A stretch of 64,000 nucleotides of DNA from Bacillota bacterium (GCA_012837385.1 DURH01000020.1:129972-193971), one strand, 5' to 3'; shown: positions 1 to 9,560, numbered from the stretch's first letter. The notes: generated from the letters alone by a model not told the origin. Made by a program: numbers and translations.

Positions 1-2
1 AG

Positions 3-1988
3 GAGCTGTGCTCAAAATATGGCGTACTGACAATATTCGATGAAATCCAAACGGGTCTGGGGCGCACCGGGACTATGTTCGCCTGCGAACAGGAAGGAGT
101 CACCCCTGATGTAATGGTGGTGGCCAAAGCCCTCGGTGGCGGTCTGATACCCATTGGTGCCGCTTTGTGCACTGAGGATGTCTACACGGAAGACTTCGGG
201 CACAAACACTCCTCGACTTTTGCAGGAAACACCTTGGGTGCCAGGGCGGGACTTGCTGTCCTGGAACAGCTCACTAAGGACGGAGGCGCCTTACTCCAGG
301 CCGTGCAGGAAAAGGGAGCTAAGCTAAAGGCTGGCCTGGAAGAGGTAGCTCGGAAATATCCCCAGGTAGTGAAGGCCATTCGAGGACGGGGCCTAATGTT
401 GGGCATTGAGTTTGCCAACTCCCGCACTCCTTATCCTCACAGCCTATTGGGTGTGATGGCGGAACAAGAACTGCTCACCCCCATGGTGGCATCCTATCTG
501 CTGAACGTAGAGAAGGTGCGGGTGGCACCAACGCTAAACGGGGCCAGCGTAATCCGTATTGAGCCGCCTCTGACCATCGGAGATGCCGAAATCGAGCGGG
601 TGGTGGAGGCGGTGGAGAGGACGGTGCATAACCTGGCCTTGAGGAACACCGCGGCTTTTCTGGGACACCTGGTAAGCTATCAGCAGCCAGAACTGGAGAA
701 GGCCTCTCCGCAGCCGGTGGAGGTTTTCAAGGTGGAACCTCAGAGTGACGATGGACGCTTTGCCTTCCTGGTTCATCCTGTGGATCTGGGCAACTACACG
801 GAGTTTGACGAAAGCTTGGCGGCGCTTTCTGAAGAGCAGTTGGAGGACTTGAGCTCGCGCTGGAATGATCTGGTGGAACCCTTCGTGGTGAGCACTACCC
901 GCATTGTCGATAAGCGGGGAAGAAGCGCTTACGGAGATTTTATCTGTGTACCCAAGACTGCTGCTCAGCTCCTGGCCATGGATAGGGAACAGGCGCGAGC
1001 TGAAATTCTAGCCGCTATCGATCTGGCCGTGGAACGAGGGGCCAAGATCGTGGGCCTAGGCGCATACACTTCAGTGGTAACCATGGGGGGAAGACAGCTC
1101 CTGCCCTATGTGGATGTGGCGTTGACCACTGGCAACAGCTACACTGTTGTTTCTGGGGTGGAGGCCTTGGTGACAGCAGCAGAGCGCATTGGAGTAAACC
1201 TGAACACGGTGACCGGTGCAGTGGTGGGAGCCGGCGGAGCCATTGGTAAGGCCTCATCAATCCTCCTCTCTGAGCAGGTGCATTCCTTGATTTTGGTGGG
1301 CAACCCTGCTCGGCCAGAAAAGAGCGAGTACCGCATGCTTAAGGTGGCGGTGGAGATCATCCAGCATCTGCGCAGTCTCAGCCGTTCTGGCCGCAGTTTT
1401 ACACCAGGCAGTCTGGGGCATTTTGCCGCCCAGCTCAAGGATGTACCGCCCGCGGATGCCTCCCTGGGCACATGGGTTGACTATGTCCGGGACCTTCTGG
1501 CCCAGGGTGCTCCTTTGACGCTGACGGTGGACGGCGCAGCCCATCTGCCCCAAGCAGACCTGCTCATGGTAGCCACTAGCAGCCTAGACACTCTGATTAC
1601 GCCGGAGGTGCTCAAGCACGGTGCCGTGGTCTGTGATATGTCCAGGCCCAGTAACGTCAGTGCCAGAGTGCTGCAGGAGCGCAAGGATGTACTAGTCATC
1701 GACGGCGGAGTAATCGCCGTGCCCAACAGCCCAGATCTAGGCTGGAACTTCGGCTTTGAAAAGGGAACAGCCTTTGCCTGCATGTCCGAGACCATAATGC
1801 TGGCCTTAGAAAAGCGATATGAACACACCAGCATCGGAGCGGATCTCAATTTGGAGCAGCTGGAACTGATGCGGGACTTGGCCGTAGAGCACGGTTTTGC
1901 TCTGGCAGGATTTCGAGCCTTCGACAGGCCTTTGGAAACAGCTGTCTGGGAACAGGTTAGATCCTTTAGGAAACAAGAGACAGCCTAG
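3..1988 (+). CDS. Class III aminotransferase fused to an acyl-ACP-reductase-like NAD(P) domain (5' end missing)
   Basis: The gene begins upstream of the window; 661 residues are visible. The first part is the C-terminal half of a class III PLP-dependent aminotransferase: it has the DEIQTGLGRTG motif at once, then AKALGGG, whose lysine should hold PLP, and the small C-terminal domain to about residue 230. The second part (about residues 260-660) resembles the long-chain acyl-ACP reductase/COG5322 dehydrogenase family, with GLGAYTSVVTMGG and a Rossmann GAGGAIGKASS loop. A fused enzyme could couple transamination with reduction of an acyl or aldehyde intermediate, but the substrate cannot be told from sequence. 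A hairpin terminator follows. Domain calls are fairly sure; the function is inference. Confidence 0.75.
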   Translation, partial: ELCSKYGVLTIFDEIQTGLGRTGTMFACEQEGVTPDVMVVAKALGGGLIPIGAALCTEDVYTEDFGHKHSSTFAGNTLGARAGLAVLEQLTKDGGALLQAVQEKGAKLKAGLEEVARKYPQVVKAIRGRGLMLGIEFANSRTPYPHSLLGVMAEQELLTPMVASYLLNVEKVRVAPTLNGASVIRIEPPLTIGDAEIERVVEAVERTVHNLALRNTAAFLGHLVSYQQPELEKASPQPVEVFKVEPQSDDGRFAFLVHPVDLGNYTEFDESLAALSEEQLEDLSSRWNDLVEPFVVSTTRIVDKRGRSAYGDFICVPKTAAQLLAMDREQARAEILAAIDLAVERGAKIVGLGAYTSVVTMGGRQLLPYVDVALTTGNSYTVVSGVEALVTAAERIGVNLNTVTGAVVGAGGAIGKASSILLSEQVHSLILVGNPARPEKSEYRMLKVAVEIIQHLRSLSRSGRSFTPGSLGHFAAQLKDVPPADASLGTWVDYVRDLLAQGAPLTLTVDGAAHLPQADLLMVATSSLDTLITPEVLKHGAVVCDMSRPSNVSARVLQERKDVLVIDGGVIAVPNSPDLGWNFGFEKGTAFACMSETIMLALEKRYEHTSIGADLNLEQLELMRDLAVEHGFALAGFRAFDRPLETAVWEQVRSFRKQETA

Positions 1989-2007
1989 GCAGAATAGAGT
2001 ATAATAT

Positions 2008-2030
2008 GAGCCGGGGTATCCGGCTCTTTG
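2008..2030 (+). terminator. Hairpin terminator after the fusion gene
   Basis: GAGCCGG (2008-2014) pairs perfectly with CCGGCTC (2020-2026) over a 5-nt loop and is followed by a T-rich stretch. It lies between the fusion gene and the DegT-type gene, so it may end the upstream transcript. A TATAAT at 2000-2005 just before it is a possible -10 element with no good -35. Confidence 0.6.
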
Positions 2031-2084
2031 ATTTTCAGACAGGATTTATCTCAAAGCAGGAGAAAGACTATAGGAATCAGTTTG

Positions 2085-3359
2085 ATGGGAGTGATCACTG
2101 TGGACGAACTGGCTGTTCACGGAGGCCCACCCGTGCGGACTAAGCCGTGGGTATCTAAATACATGGGCAGTGAAGAGCTGGGCGCCGAGGAAAAAGCCAG
2201 AGTGATGAGGGTACTGGAAAAGAAGCGAATCTTTCGCTATCTGCCTACCGGCATAGAGTCCTCAGAGGCCAGTGCCCTGGAAGAGGAGTACAAAGCGTTC
2301 TTAGGCACGGATTACGCGCTGGCCGTCAACTCCGGCACTTCAGCTTTGATCTGTGCTTTGATAGCGGCAGGTGTAGGCCCAGGGCATGAAGTGATCATCC
2401 CCGCCTATACATGGGTGGCTACCGCGGCTGCTGCTGCCATTGTAGGGGCGGTGCCGGTTCTGGCGGAAGTGGACTCCAGCTTGACCCTGGATCCTCGGGA
2501 TGTGGAGGCCAAAATCACTCCCCGCACCAAGGCAGTAATTGTAGTGCACATGCGGGGCATCTCAGCGGACATGAACGAGATTATGTCAATTGCCAGCAGG
2601 CACAATTTGATGGTGATTGAAGATGTGGCACAGGCCAATGGAGGGACTTACCAAGGCAAGATGCTCGGTTCCATAGGCCATCTAGGCTGTTTCAGCCTCC
2701 AACAGTCCAAGGTTATTACCGCGGGCGAAGGCGGAATGCTGGTTACGAATTCCCAGGAACTCTGGGAGAGAGCTGCGCTCTACCATGATGGCGCCGGTTA
2801 TCAGTTCCGCTTTATGGAACGCACCATACCGGCTTTTCCAGGGCAGAACTACCGCCTAACGGAGCTGCAGGCGGCCCTGTCGTTGGGGCAGTTAGGGAAA
2901 ATGCCCGCTCTCCTAGAAAAGACCCGTCGCAACAAGCAGAAGCTGGTAGAGCGCTTGAAGAAGCAGCCCAAAATTGAGCTTTCCCCTGTGTTTGGCACTG
3001 AGCGGGACTTGGGTGTGAGCTTGGTCTTGTATGTGGAAAACGCGGAAAAAGCCAAAGCTGCAGCTCAGGCCTTGACCGCTGAAGGGATACAGGCCTTCCA
3101 AGTCTACGATGCTGAGTCCAAGGATCAGCATGTCTATGTGAATTGGGAGTTTCTCATGGCCAAGCGTGATCCCTGGGGCGGGAGTTACCCTTGGAGTCTA
3201 GCGGCGGAGAGCACCGTGGATTATTCGCCGGAGAGCTGTCCTTTTACCCTGGAGCTTTTGGGCAGGGCAGTGCAGATTCATCTCAATCACTTGGTTAACG
3301 ACGAAGACCTGAAGGATATTGAGGAGGCCCTAGACAAGGTTGCCTTCCACCTGCTGTAA
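2085..3359 (+). CDS. DegT/DnrJ/EryC1/StrS family PLP-dependent aminotransferase
   Basis: The 424-residue protein starts with VDELAVHGGPPVR, typical of the family, and has the NSGTSAL cofactor loop (about residues 87-93) and FSLQQSKVITAGEGG, whose lysine should bind PLP. Relatives aminate keto-sugars or cyclitols, or act as sugar dehydratases. The neighbours (an aminotransferase fusion and dapF) give no sugar-nucleotide context, so the substrate is unknown. A TTG at 2028 would lengthen the frame, but ATG 2085 fits the family N terminus better; GTG 2100 is another option. The stop overlaps the first possible ATG of the next frame, so translation may be coupled to dapF. Confidence 0.8.
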   Translation: MGVITVDELAVHGGPPVRTKPWVSKYMGSEELGAEEKARVMRVLEKKRIFRYLPTGIESSEASALEEEYKAFLGTDYALAVNSGTSALICALIAAGVGPGHEVIIPAYTWVATAAAAAIVGAVPVLAEVDSSLTLDPRDVEAKITPRTKAVIVVHMRGISADMNEIMSIASRHNLMVIEDVAQANGGTYQGKMLGSIGHLGCFSLQQSKVITAGEGGMLVTNSQELWERAALYHDGAGYQFRFMERTIPAFPGQNYRLTELQAALSLGQLGKMPALLEKTRRNKQKLVERLKKQPKIELSPVFGTERDLGVSLVLYVENAEKAKAAAQALTAEGIQAFQVYDAESKDQHVYVNWEFLMAKRDPWGGSYPWSLAAESTVDYSPESCPFTLELLGRAVQIHLNHLVNDEDLKDIEEALDKVAFHLL

Positions 3360-3376
3360 TGGGGAGGAACGCTGGT

Positions 3377-4192
3377 ATGGAACACAAATTCACGAAATAC
3401 CATGGGTTAGGCAATGATTTCATTTTCATGGAAGACTTAGGAGGAACTCTCCTGCCTGAAGGAGAAGAGTTGGCGAAGCTGCTCTGCCACCGCCATTTCG
3501 GGATAGGTGCAGACGGCCTGGTTCTGGTCACTGAGGAAGCTGGTCTATTTACCATGCGCATCTTCAATTCTGATGGTTCGGAAGCAGAGATATGCGGCAA
3601 TGCGGTGCGCTGCATGGCTGATTACCTGCTCAGCAAAGGCCTGGTCGAGGGCCCTGTACTGCAGATTCGAACCTTGGGTGGAACGAAAGAAATCCAGGCT
3701 ATAGGCGGATTGTACAAAGTGGATATGGGGGAACCAGACTTCTCGTTCGCGGGAGGCGGCCCTGTTAGCATTGGCTTTTCCGAACAGGAATGGATCTGTT
3801 ATCCGGTCTCCATGGGCAATCCCCATGCCGCTGTCTTCGTGGAGGATGTTGATGGGATAAACCTGGCCATGTGGGGACCCACTCTGGAGCATGATCCAAC
3901 TTGGCCCAACAGAGCCAATATTGAGTTTGTGCAAGTGGTGAGCAGGAACCAGATCAAGGTACGGGTCTGGGAGAGGGGTGCTGGGCCGACCCTAGCCTGC
4001 GGCACGGGAGCATGTGCCGCAGCGGTAACCGCGATTAAGCAGGGGTTTGTTCAGGGACCCGTCCAGGTTTCCTTACCAGGAGGAGACTTAACCATTGAGT
4101 GGAAACCAGGTGATCATGTCTTTATGTCAGGTCCAGCCGCAAAGGTTTTCACAGGGAGAATTAACCTAGAAGCAATAAAAAACGGGAGATGA
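3377..4192 (+). CDS. dapF: Diaminopimelate epimerase
   Basis: DapF converts LL- to meso-diaminopimelate for lysine and peptidoglycan synthesis in the cytoplasm. The 271-residue protein starts MEHKFTKYHGLGNDF and carries both catalytic-cysteine motifs: EICGNAVRC near residue 75 and ERGAGPTLACGTGAC near residue 215. ATG 3377 is chosen because GGGGAGG lies 9 nt upstream; the earlier ATG at 3359 overlaps the previous stop and has no ribosome-binding site. The end overlaps the start of the phosphodiesterase gene. Confidence 0.95.
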   Translation: MEHKFTKYHGLGNDFIFMEDLGGTLLPEGEELAKLLCHRHFGIGADGLVLVTEEAGLFTMRIFNSDGSEAEICGNAVRCMADYLLSKGLVEGPVLQIRTLGGTKEIQAIGGLYKVDMGEPDFSFAGGGPVSIGFSEQEWICYPVSMGNPHAAVFVEDVDGINLAMWGPTLEHDPTWPNRANIEFVQVVSRNQIKVRVWERGAGPTLACGTGACAAAVTAIKQGFVQGPVQVSLPGGDLTIEWKPGDHVFMSGPAAKVFTGRINLEAIKNGR

Positions 4193-4908
4193 TGAGTGTG
4201 ATCGTATTTGCACATCGGGGATATTCAGCCAAAGCGCCGGAGAACACTATGGCAGCCTTTGAACTGGCCCTGGAATTTGATGCAGATGGCATCGAGTTGG
4301 ATATTCACTTAACCAAGGATGGAGAGATAGTGGTGATCCATGATGACACCTTGGATCGCACCACTAATGGAACTGGCCTCGTAAGTACATATACCATGTC
4401 TGAGCTCAAGGCCTTTGATGCTGGCGCGTGGTTCTCACCGGAATTTGCTGGGGAGCAGATCCCTACTTTGAGGCGTGTCTTGGATCTGACTAAGGGCACG
4501 GATACTCTGCTCAACATTGAGATTAAGACCGGGTTGGGTTTTGAGCAGCTCAATGAGAAGCTCATACCGCTATTAGATAAGTATGATTGCTGGGAACGCA
4601 CCATAATATCATCATTTAACCACTATGCTCTGGCGCACCTGATCAGCCTTAAGCCACAAGCACGTACTGCAATTCTTTATTCGGCTGGCCTGGTGAATCC
4701 CTGGGTCTATGCCAAGAGCATCGGCGCTACTGCGCTGCATCCCTATCATCGTACCGTAATTCCTGAGATTGTGACCGCGGCACAGCAAAACGGAATGATG
4801 GTTAATGTATGGACAGTAGACAAAGAAGAAGACGTAGAGCGGATGAAGGTGTGCCGCGTAGATAGCGTTATCACCAACCAAGTGGAGAGAGTCTTAAGTC
4901 TGGTGTAA
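4189..4908 (+). CDS. Glycerophosphodiester phosphodiesterase
   Basis: This 239-residue, GDPD-family TIM-barrel protein hydrolyses glycerophosphodiesters to sn-glycerol-3-phosphate and an alcohol. The metal and catalytic motifs are in order: AHRGYSAKAPENT at the N terminus, then ELDIHLTKDGEIVVIHDD with the acidic ligands and catalytic histidine, and EIKTG. There is no signal peptide, so it is likely cytosolic. Two ATGs in a row (4189, 4192) overlap the dapF stop. A terminator follows. Confidence 0.9.
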   Translation: MMSVIVFAHRGYSAKAPENTMAAFELALEFDADGIELDIHLTKDGEIVVIHDDTLDRTTNGTGLVSTYTMSELKAFDAGAWFSPEFAGEQIPTLRRVLDLTKGTDTLLNIEIKTGLGFEQLNEKLIPLLDKYDCWERTIISSFNHYALAHLISLKPQARTAILYSAGLVNPWVYAKSIGATALHPYHRTVIPEIVTAAQQNGMMVNVWTVDKEEDVERMKVCRVDSVITNQVERVLSLV

Positions 4909-4940
4909 GCCGGACCAGATCGATGTAAATGCCTGACTAC

Positions 4941-4967
4941 AGTGCCCTTATTGCTAGGGCACTTTTC
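4941..4967 (+). terminator. Rho-independent terminator
   Basis: AGTGCCC (4941-4947) and GGGCACT (4957-4963) form a perfect 7-bp stem, with T's continuing past it. It closes the DegT-dapF-GDPD unit and precedes the ABC exporter. Confidence 0.75.
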
Positions 4968-4987
4968 GTTACAGGGAGGTTAGGACT

Positions 4988-5881
4988 ATGACGATTGTGC
5001 AGACAGTAGACTTGAGGAAGAGCTTCGGCTCTGTACAGGCTCTTAATGGATTGGACCTGGTTGTGCGCGGTGGCCAGATTCACGGCTTTATAGGGCCAAA
5101 TGGAGCGGGGAAAACTACCACCATCCGCATTCTGCTGGGGATGCTGAAACCTAGCTCGGGCCAGGCAAGCCTCTTCGGCAGGGATGCCTGGAGGGATGCC
5201 GTGGACATCCATCGGCGCACAGCCTATGTCCCTGGTGAAGTCAGCTTGTGGCCTAACTTGACTGGCGGTGAAGCCCTGGACCTGTTTGGACGGCTGCGGG
5301 GAAAGCAGGATCCGCGCCGCCGCGCGGAACTCATCGAGAGGTTTGACCTGGACCCCAGCAAGAAGTGTGGGACTTATTCCAAGGGGAACCGTCAGAAAGT
5401 AGCCCTTATTGCTGCTTTTGCCAGTGATGCCGAGCTGTTCATCCTTGATGAACCCACTTCAGGTCTGGATCCCCTTATGGAGCAGGTATTCCAGGACTAT
5501 GTGAGAGAGCTTAAGGTGCAGGGTAGGAGTGTGCTGCTTTCCAGCCACATTCTCTCTGAGGTGGAAAAGCTCTGCGATTTCGTGAGCATAATCAGGGAGG
5601 GAGTGATCATTGAAAGCGGCAGCTTGGAAGAGCTGAGGCATCTGACCAGCACCCATGTTGCGGTACAAACTAAGCGGCCTCTTTCAGGGCTGGAGCAGCT
5701 CCCTGGCGTGGAGGACGTGGTAGAGCGGGATGGCCTCGTTCATTTTTCAGTGGAGGCAGAGTATCTGGGATCGGTCATTACCCATCTAAGCGCTTTCGAT
5801 ATTGTCAAGTTGGAGAGCTCCCCTCCCACCCTAGAGGATCTCTTCATTCGCCACTACAGAGGGCAAGGTGAGGGAAGATGA
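4988..5881 (+). CDS. ABC transporter ATP-binding protein (drug/antibiotic exporter type)
   Basis: The 297-residue ATPase has Walker A GPNGAGKTTT near residue 37, Walker B LFILDEPTSGLDP near residue 155 and a downstream histidine switch (SSHILSE). The ABC signature is divergent (YSKGNRQKVALI). A C-terminal extension of about 80 residues is typical of the CcmA/DrrA-like exporter ATPases. AGGGAGG lies before ATG 4988. The stop overlaps the ATG of the permease gene by 4 nt, so the two form one transporter. Substrate unknown. Confidence 0.88.
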   Translation: MTIVQTVDLRKSFGSVQALNGLDLVVRGGQIHGFIGPNGAGKTTTIRILLGMLKPSSGQASLFGRDAWRDAVDIHRRTAYVPGEVSLWPNLTGGEALDLFGRLRGKQDPRRRAELIERFDLDPSKKCGTYSKGNRQKVALIAAFASDAELFILDEPTSGLDPLMEQVFQDYVRELKVQGRSVLLSSHILSEVEKLCDFVSIIREGVIIESGSLEELRHLTSTHVAVQTKRPLSGLEQLPGVEDVVERDGLVHFSVEAEYLGSVITHLSAFDIVKLESSPPTLEDLFIRHYRGQGEGR

Positions 5882-7479
5882 AGGACCTGTTTACCGGGGT
5901 TTTGCCCCTCTGCAGGTTTGTCTGGCGCCAAGAGCGCTGGCGGGTAATGCTGTGGTGCTGCATCATGATCATAGTCAATGTTCTGGTGGTGCTCACCTAT
6001 ACCGAGATATATCCCAGTGCGGTGGAACGGCAGGCTATGGCTCAAACGATGCGCAATCCAGCCATGACTTTTATGCTGGGCCCAGGTTACGGTTTGGACG
6101 ATTACACGATCGGGGCCATGGTGGGCCACGAGATGCTGCTTTTCACGGCCCTCGCTGCTGCGGCAATGAACATCCTCTTGGTCAATGTGCAGACCAGGAG
6201 TGCAGAGGAAGACGGCAGGCAGGAGCTGCTGCTCTCGCTACCCGTCGGACGCGTGAGCAATCTAAGCGCCCTTTTAGTGGTGTCTCTGCTGAGCAATCTC
6301 GGCCTGGCACTGCTTGCCGGAGTATCCATGGCCAGCTTAGGAGTGGAATCTGTCGATTTTACAAGCTCTCTCCTCTATGGCCTGCTGCTGGGTGTAACTG
6401 GCCTATTCTTTGCTGGGTTGACAGCCCTGTTGGCCCAAGCTGCCGAGAGCTCCCGGGGCAGCCTTGGTCTAGCTTTCTCTGTATTGGGCTTGATGTACCT
6501 AGTGAGGGGTCTGGGTGACTTGGGTAGGGAGTGGCTGGCTCTAGTTTCTCCCCTGGGGCTGATTCTACGTGCCCAGGTTTATGTAGGCAATATCTGGTGG
6601 CCTGTCTTCGTTATGCTGGTGGGGAGTGCAGTTTTGTGGTGGGGGGCTTTTTATTTCAGGCGAGAGCGGGATTTGGGAGCTGGACTGATTCCTTCCCGGC
6701 CGGGTAGGGAGAGTGCCTCACGGCTGCTCACCACCCCACTGGCCCTCGCATTTCGGCTGCAGCGTACCACCATTATCGGCTGGCTGTGTGCTCTCTTTCT
6801 CCTCGGGCTCGCCTACGGATCTGTTTTTGGAGATTTGGAGCTGTTTTTGGAAGGCAATGAGTTTCTGCGGGACCTGCTGCCAGCCGTCCAGGGATATACC
6901 CTAACCGAGGCGTTTCTGGGCATGGTCACTTTAGTTATGTCCATGATGGCAGTGATCCCCGCTCTTCTCACCGTACTCAGACTGCGCAGAGAGGAGAAGA
7001 GTGGGAGGCTGGAGAGCTTATTGGCTCTTCCGGTTAGTCGCGGAAAAGTGCTCCGCAGCTTTGTCCAGCTGAGCATCATGGTGGCCATCGTGGCGATGTT
7101 GGTATCCGGGTTGGGGCTCTGGTTGGCCGTGAACGCGGTACTGAAAGATGGGTATGGCTTCCTGCCAATGCTGGGTGCCAGTTTGGCCCAGCTCCCAGGA
7201 ATGTTGGGTATTGTGGCAGTGGCTGTGTTCTGTTTGGGGACGCAGCCCAAGTACACAGGCCTGGCCTGGGCGTATCTGGGCTATTCCTTCGTGGCAGTCT
7301 ACTTTGGAGGCTTAATTGGGCTGCCTGAGTGGACGGCCAAGCTTTCATCCTTTAGTTACAACCCCCAGATGCCCGCGGAACCATTCCGACCCCTGATCGC
7401 CGCCCTGGTTCTCGCTGTGTCACTGGTGCTTATGGCTGCCGGAGCGGTAGGTTACCGCAGACGGGATTTGGGGCTTTGA
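5878..7479 (+). CDS. ABC-2 type permease, polyketide-antibiotic exporter-like
   Basis: The 533-residue protein has about 12 hydrophobic segments in two similar halves. A soluble LRREEKSGRLESLLALP stretch in the second half mirrors SAEEDGRQELLLSLPVGR in the first, so it looks like a fused pair of six-helix ABC-2 permeases, as in the TnrB3/COG3559 group. It is translationally coupled to the ATPase before it. It probably exports a hydrophobic compound or gives self-resistance; the substrate is not visible. Confidence 0.82.
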   Translation: MKDLFTGVLPLCRFVWRQERWRVMLWCCIMIIVNVLVVLTYTEIYPSAVERQAMAQTMRNPAMTFMLGPGYGLDDYTIGAMVGHEMLLFTALAAAAMNILLVNVQTRSAEEDGRQELLLSLPVGRVSNLSALLVVSLLSNLGLALLAGVSMASLGVESVDFTSSLLYGLLLGVTGLFFAGLTALLAQAAESSRGSLGLAFSVLGLMYLVRGLGDLGREWLALVSPLGLILRAQVYVGNIWWPVFVMLVGSAVLWWGAFYFRRERDLGAGLIPSRPGRESASRLLTTPLALAFRLQRTTIIGWLCALFLLGLAYGSVFGDLELFLEGNEFLRDLLPAVQGYTLTEAFLGMVTLVMSMMAVIPALLTVLRLRREEKSGRLESLLALPVSRGKVLRSFVQLSIMVAIVAMLVSGLGLWLAVNAVLKDGYGFLPMLGASLAQLPGMLGIVAVAVFCLGTQPKYTGLAWAYLGYSFVAVYFGGLIGLPEWTAKLSSFSYNPQMPAEPFRPLIAALVLAVSLVLMAAGAVGYRRRDLGL

Positions 7480-7490
7480 TGCAAAGAAAG

Positions 7491-7523
7491 AAGGGCTGCC
7501 TTACAGCGGGTAAGGCAGCCCTT
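7491..7523. terminator. Bidirectional terminator between convergent genes
   Basis: A perfect 14-bp stem is formed by 7491-7504 and 7510-7523 around a 5-nt loop. It lies between the plus-strand permease gene and the minus-strand M42 genes and can serve both directions. Confidence 0.8.
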
Positions 7524-7539
7524 GGGAATCTTACCTAGT

Positions 7540-8538
7540 CTAGAATACTCCAGTAAGATCCTGGTTGGATACGGCCACGACAAGATCTATGCAGGCCTGC
7601 ACGTCTCTAATGTCCACCATCTCCGAAGGTGAGTGGACATAGCGGGTGGGAATGGAGATGGTTCCAGATGGCACTCCCGCCTTAGTGAGATGAATGGCGC
7701 CGGCATCGGTACCGCCAAACTCGAGAACTTCCATTTGGTAAGGGATGCCGTTGGTTTCGCACAGCTGCACCAGAAGTTCTTTTACTTTGGGATGGGCGAT
7801 GAGAGAGGAGTCCTTGACCTTAATGGCGGCTCCTTTGCCCAGGGACACATCCATTCGTCTAGCTTCTGGCATATCACCGGTGAGGGTCACGTCGAGGGCG
7901 ATGCCCAAATCGGGATCTAAACCAAAGGCTGCGGTGCGCGCACCCCGCAGGCCCACCTCTTCCTGAGTGGTGAACACGAAATAGAGAGTGTTGGTGGGCT
8001 TATCGATCTTCTTGAGGGCTTCGATGAGCACGGCACAGCCAATGCGGTCATCCATGCTCTTAGCGATCAGGCGGTTGCCTAGGTCGGCAAACTCCCGGTG
8101 GAAAATGCCGAACTCGCCTACGCGGACTTTGGTCAACGCCTCATCTTTGCTTTCAGCCCCAATATCGATGTACAGTTTATCAAGGGTGAGTTCTTTCCAA
8201 TCCCCCTTTTCTTGATAGATGACCCCGATGGTGCCATTGGCAAAGCGGACTCTGTTGCCCACTAAGGTAGCAACGCCAACCCCACCGATATTAGCGAACC
8301 GCAGGAAGCCCTTATCGTCGATATGGGTTACCACCACGCCGATTTCATCGGTATGGGCGGCGAACATCACCTTTTTCCCCTCTGGGGAGCCGTTTTTGAC
8401 CACGATGAGGTTGCCCAGCACATCTGTTCTAACTTCATCGGCATATCCTTCCACCATGCCCTTGATCATGTCTGTTACTTCAGTTTCATAGCCCGACGGG
8501 CCAAAAGCCTCTGTTAACTGCGCAATGATTTCTTTCAA
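7540..8538 (-). CDS. M42 family metallo-aminopeptidase (third of three)
   Basis: The 332-residue protein has the M42 dinuclear-metal motifs: AAHTDEIG (His ligand), SMDDRIGC (bridging Asp), TTQEEVGLRG (catalytic Glu pair), ALDVTLTGD, and a C-terminal HSPSEM histidine. M42 enzymes are large cytosolic tetrahedral aminopeptidases that trim peptides. It is the last gene of a minus-strand three-gene run and starts at a TTG that overlaps the upstream paralogue's stop. The three copies probably differ in N-terminal residue preference. Confidence 0.9.
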   Translation of the reverse strand: MKEIIAQLTEAFGPSGYETEVTDMIKGMVEGYADEVRTDVLGNLIVVKNGSPEGKKVMFAAHTDEIGVVVTHIDDKGFLRFANIGGVGVATLVGNRVRFANGTIGVIYQEKGDWKELTLDKLYIDIGAESKDEALTKVRVGEFGIFHREFADLGNRLIAKSMDDRIGCAVLIEALKKIDKPTNTLYFVFTTQEEVGLRGARTAAFGLDPDLGIALDVTLTGDMPEARRMDVSLGKGAAIKVKDSSLIAHPKVKELLVQLCETNGIPYQMEVLEFGGTDAGAIHLTKAGVPSGTISIPTRYVHSPSEMVDIRDVQACIDLVVAVSNQDLTGVF

Positions 8539-9560
8539 CGCGATCCCTCCCTTTCTTCCAGTCGTGCCAGGTAGCTTTTTACGAGCTCGTATGCTCCTTC
8601 AAAATCGTCTTTACTCATTACCGAAACCGGTGAATGTATGTAGCGGCAGGGTACGGCAATCACGGCCACCTTGACTCCTTCACGGGACAGCTGGATCTGT
8701 CCGGCATCCGTTCCGCCTGCAGTGTTGCGCCTAACCTGGACTTTGATACCTTTCTCCTCGGCCAGGGCAAAGAGCTCCTGAACCAGTTGGGGATGGGGGA
8801 TAACCGTACGATCCATTACCGTTATGGCTGGACCCTGCCCAACTGCGGTCGCGTGCTTGTGTTTGTCGGTCCCAGGCACGTCTGATGCAGTGGTTCCTTC
8901 CAGAATAAGTGCGAGATCTGGTTCAGCCTGATAAGCGGCTACTCCTGCACCCCTCAAACCTACTTCTTCTTGAACCGTAAAAGCGGCGATGAGAGGGAAG
9001 GAGACCTCCTCCTTCAGCAACCGGATGGCCAGTGCGCACCCTACTCGGTCGTCCAGGGCTTTAGCTTTCACTTTGTTTTGGCCGATCTCTTCATACTCGG
9101 TGGTGAAGTACGCGATTTCGCCCATCTTCACCAGCTTTTCTGCATCCTCTTTGCTCTTGGCCCCAATATCAATCACCATTTCCTGAATGGCAAAGGCCTT
9201 TTCCCGCTCTTCGGCTCTCTGCAGGTGGATGGGCTTGCTGCCGATCACTCCAGGAATCTTCTTCGCACCAACCGTTACAGTTTTCGCGACCAAGACTCTT
9301 GGATCGACACCCCCAATGGGGCGGAACTTCAGATAACCACTGCTGTCCACTCCCACGATCATCAGGGCCACTTCATCCATATGGGCGGCCAGCATAACCC
9401 TGGGGCCAGGGGCGTCTGGATTCTTGATGGCAATCAAGTTCCCCAAGGTATCCATTTTGAGTACATCCACATAAGGCTCGATTTCAGCGCGGATTAGGTC
9501 ACGCACCTCACCCTCCTGCCCAGGTGCGCCGTTGGCTTGGGTTAATCGGGCTAGAAGCAT
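8535..9560 (-). CDS. M42 family metallo-aminopeptidase (second of three)
   Basis: The 341-residue paralogue has the same ligand set: AAHMDEVALM, ALDDRVGCAL, TVQEEVGLRGAG and HSPVSVM. It overlaps both neighbours by a few bases, so all three are read from one message. The stretch between the Asp and Glu motifs is richest in insertions relative to the other two copies, which suggests a different substrate preference. The cellular role is presumably peptide turnover. Confidence 0.9.
   Translation of the reverse strand: MLLARLTQANGAPGQEGEVRDLIRAEIEPYVDVLKMDTLGNLIAIKNPDAPGPRVMLAAHMDEVALMIVGVDSSGYLKFRPIGGVDPRVLVAKTVTVGAKKIPGVIGSKPIHLQRAEEREKAFAIQEMVIDIGAKSKEDAEKLVKMGEIAYFTTEYEEIGQNKVKAKALDDRVGCALAIRLLKEEVSFPLIAAFTVQEEVGLRGAGVAAYQAEPDLALILEGTTASDVPGTDKHKHATAVGQGPAITVMDRTVIPHPQLVQELFALAEEKGIKVQVRRNTAGGTDAGQIQLSREGVKVAVIAVPCRYIHSPVSVMSKDDFEGAYELVKSYLARLEEREGSR

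Noticed and set aside
5868-6518. A 216-residue plus-strand frame inside the ABC permease
   Set aside because: It overlaps the permease in another frame, is cysteine/arginine-rich and has no family features.
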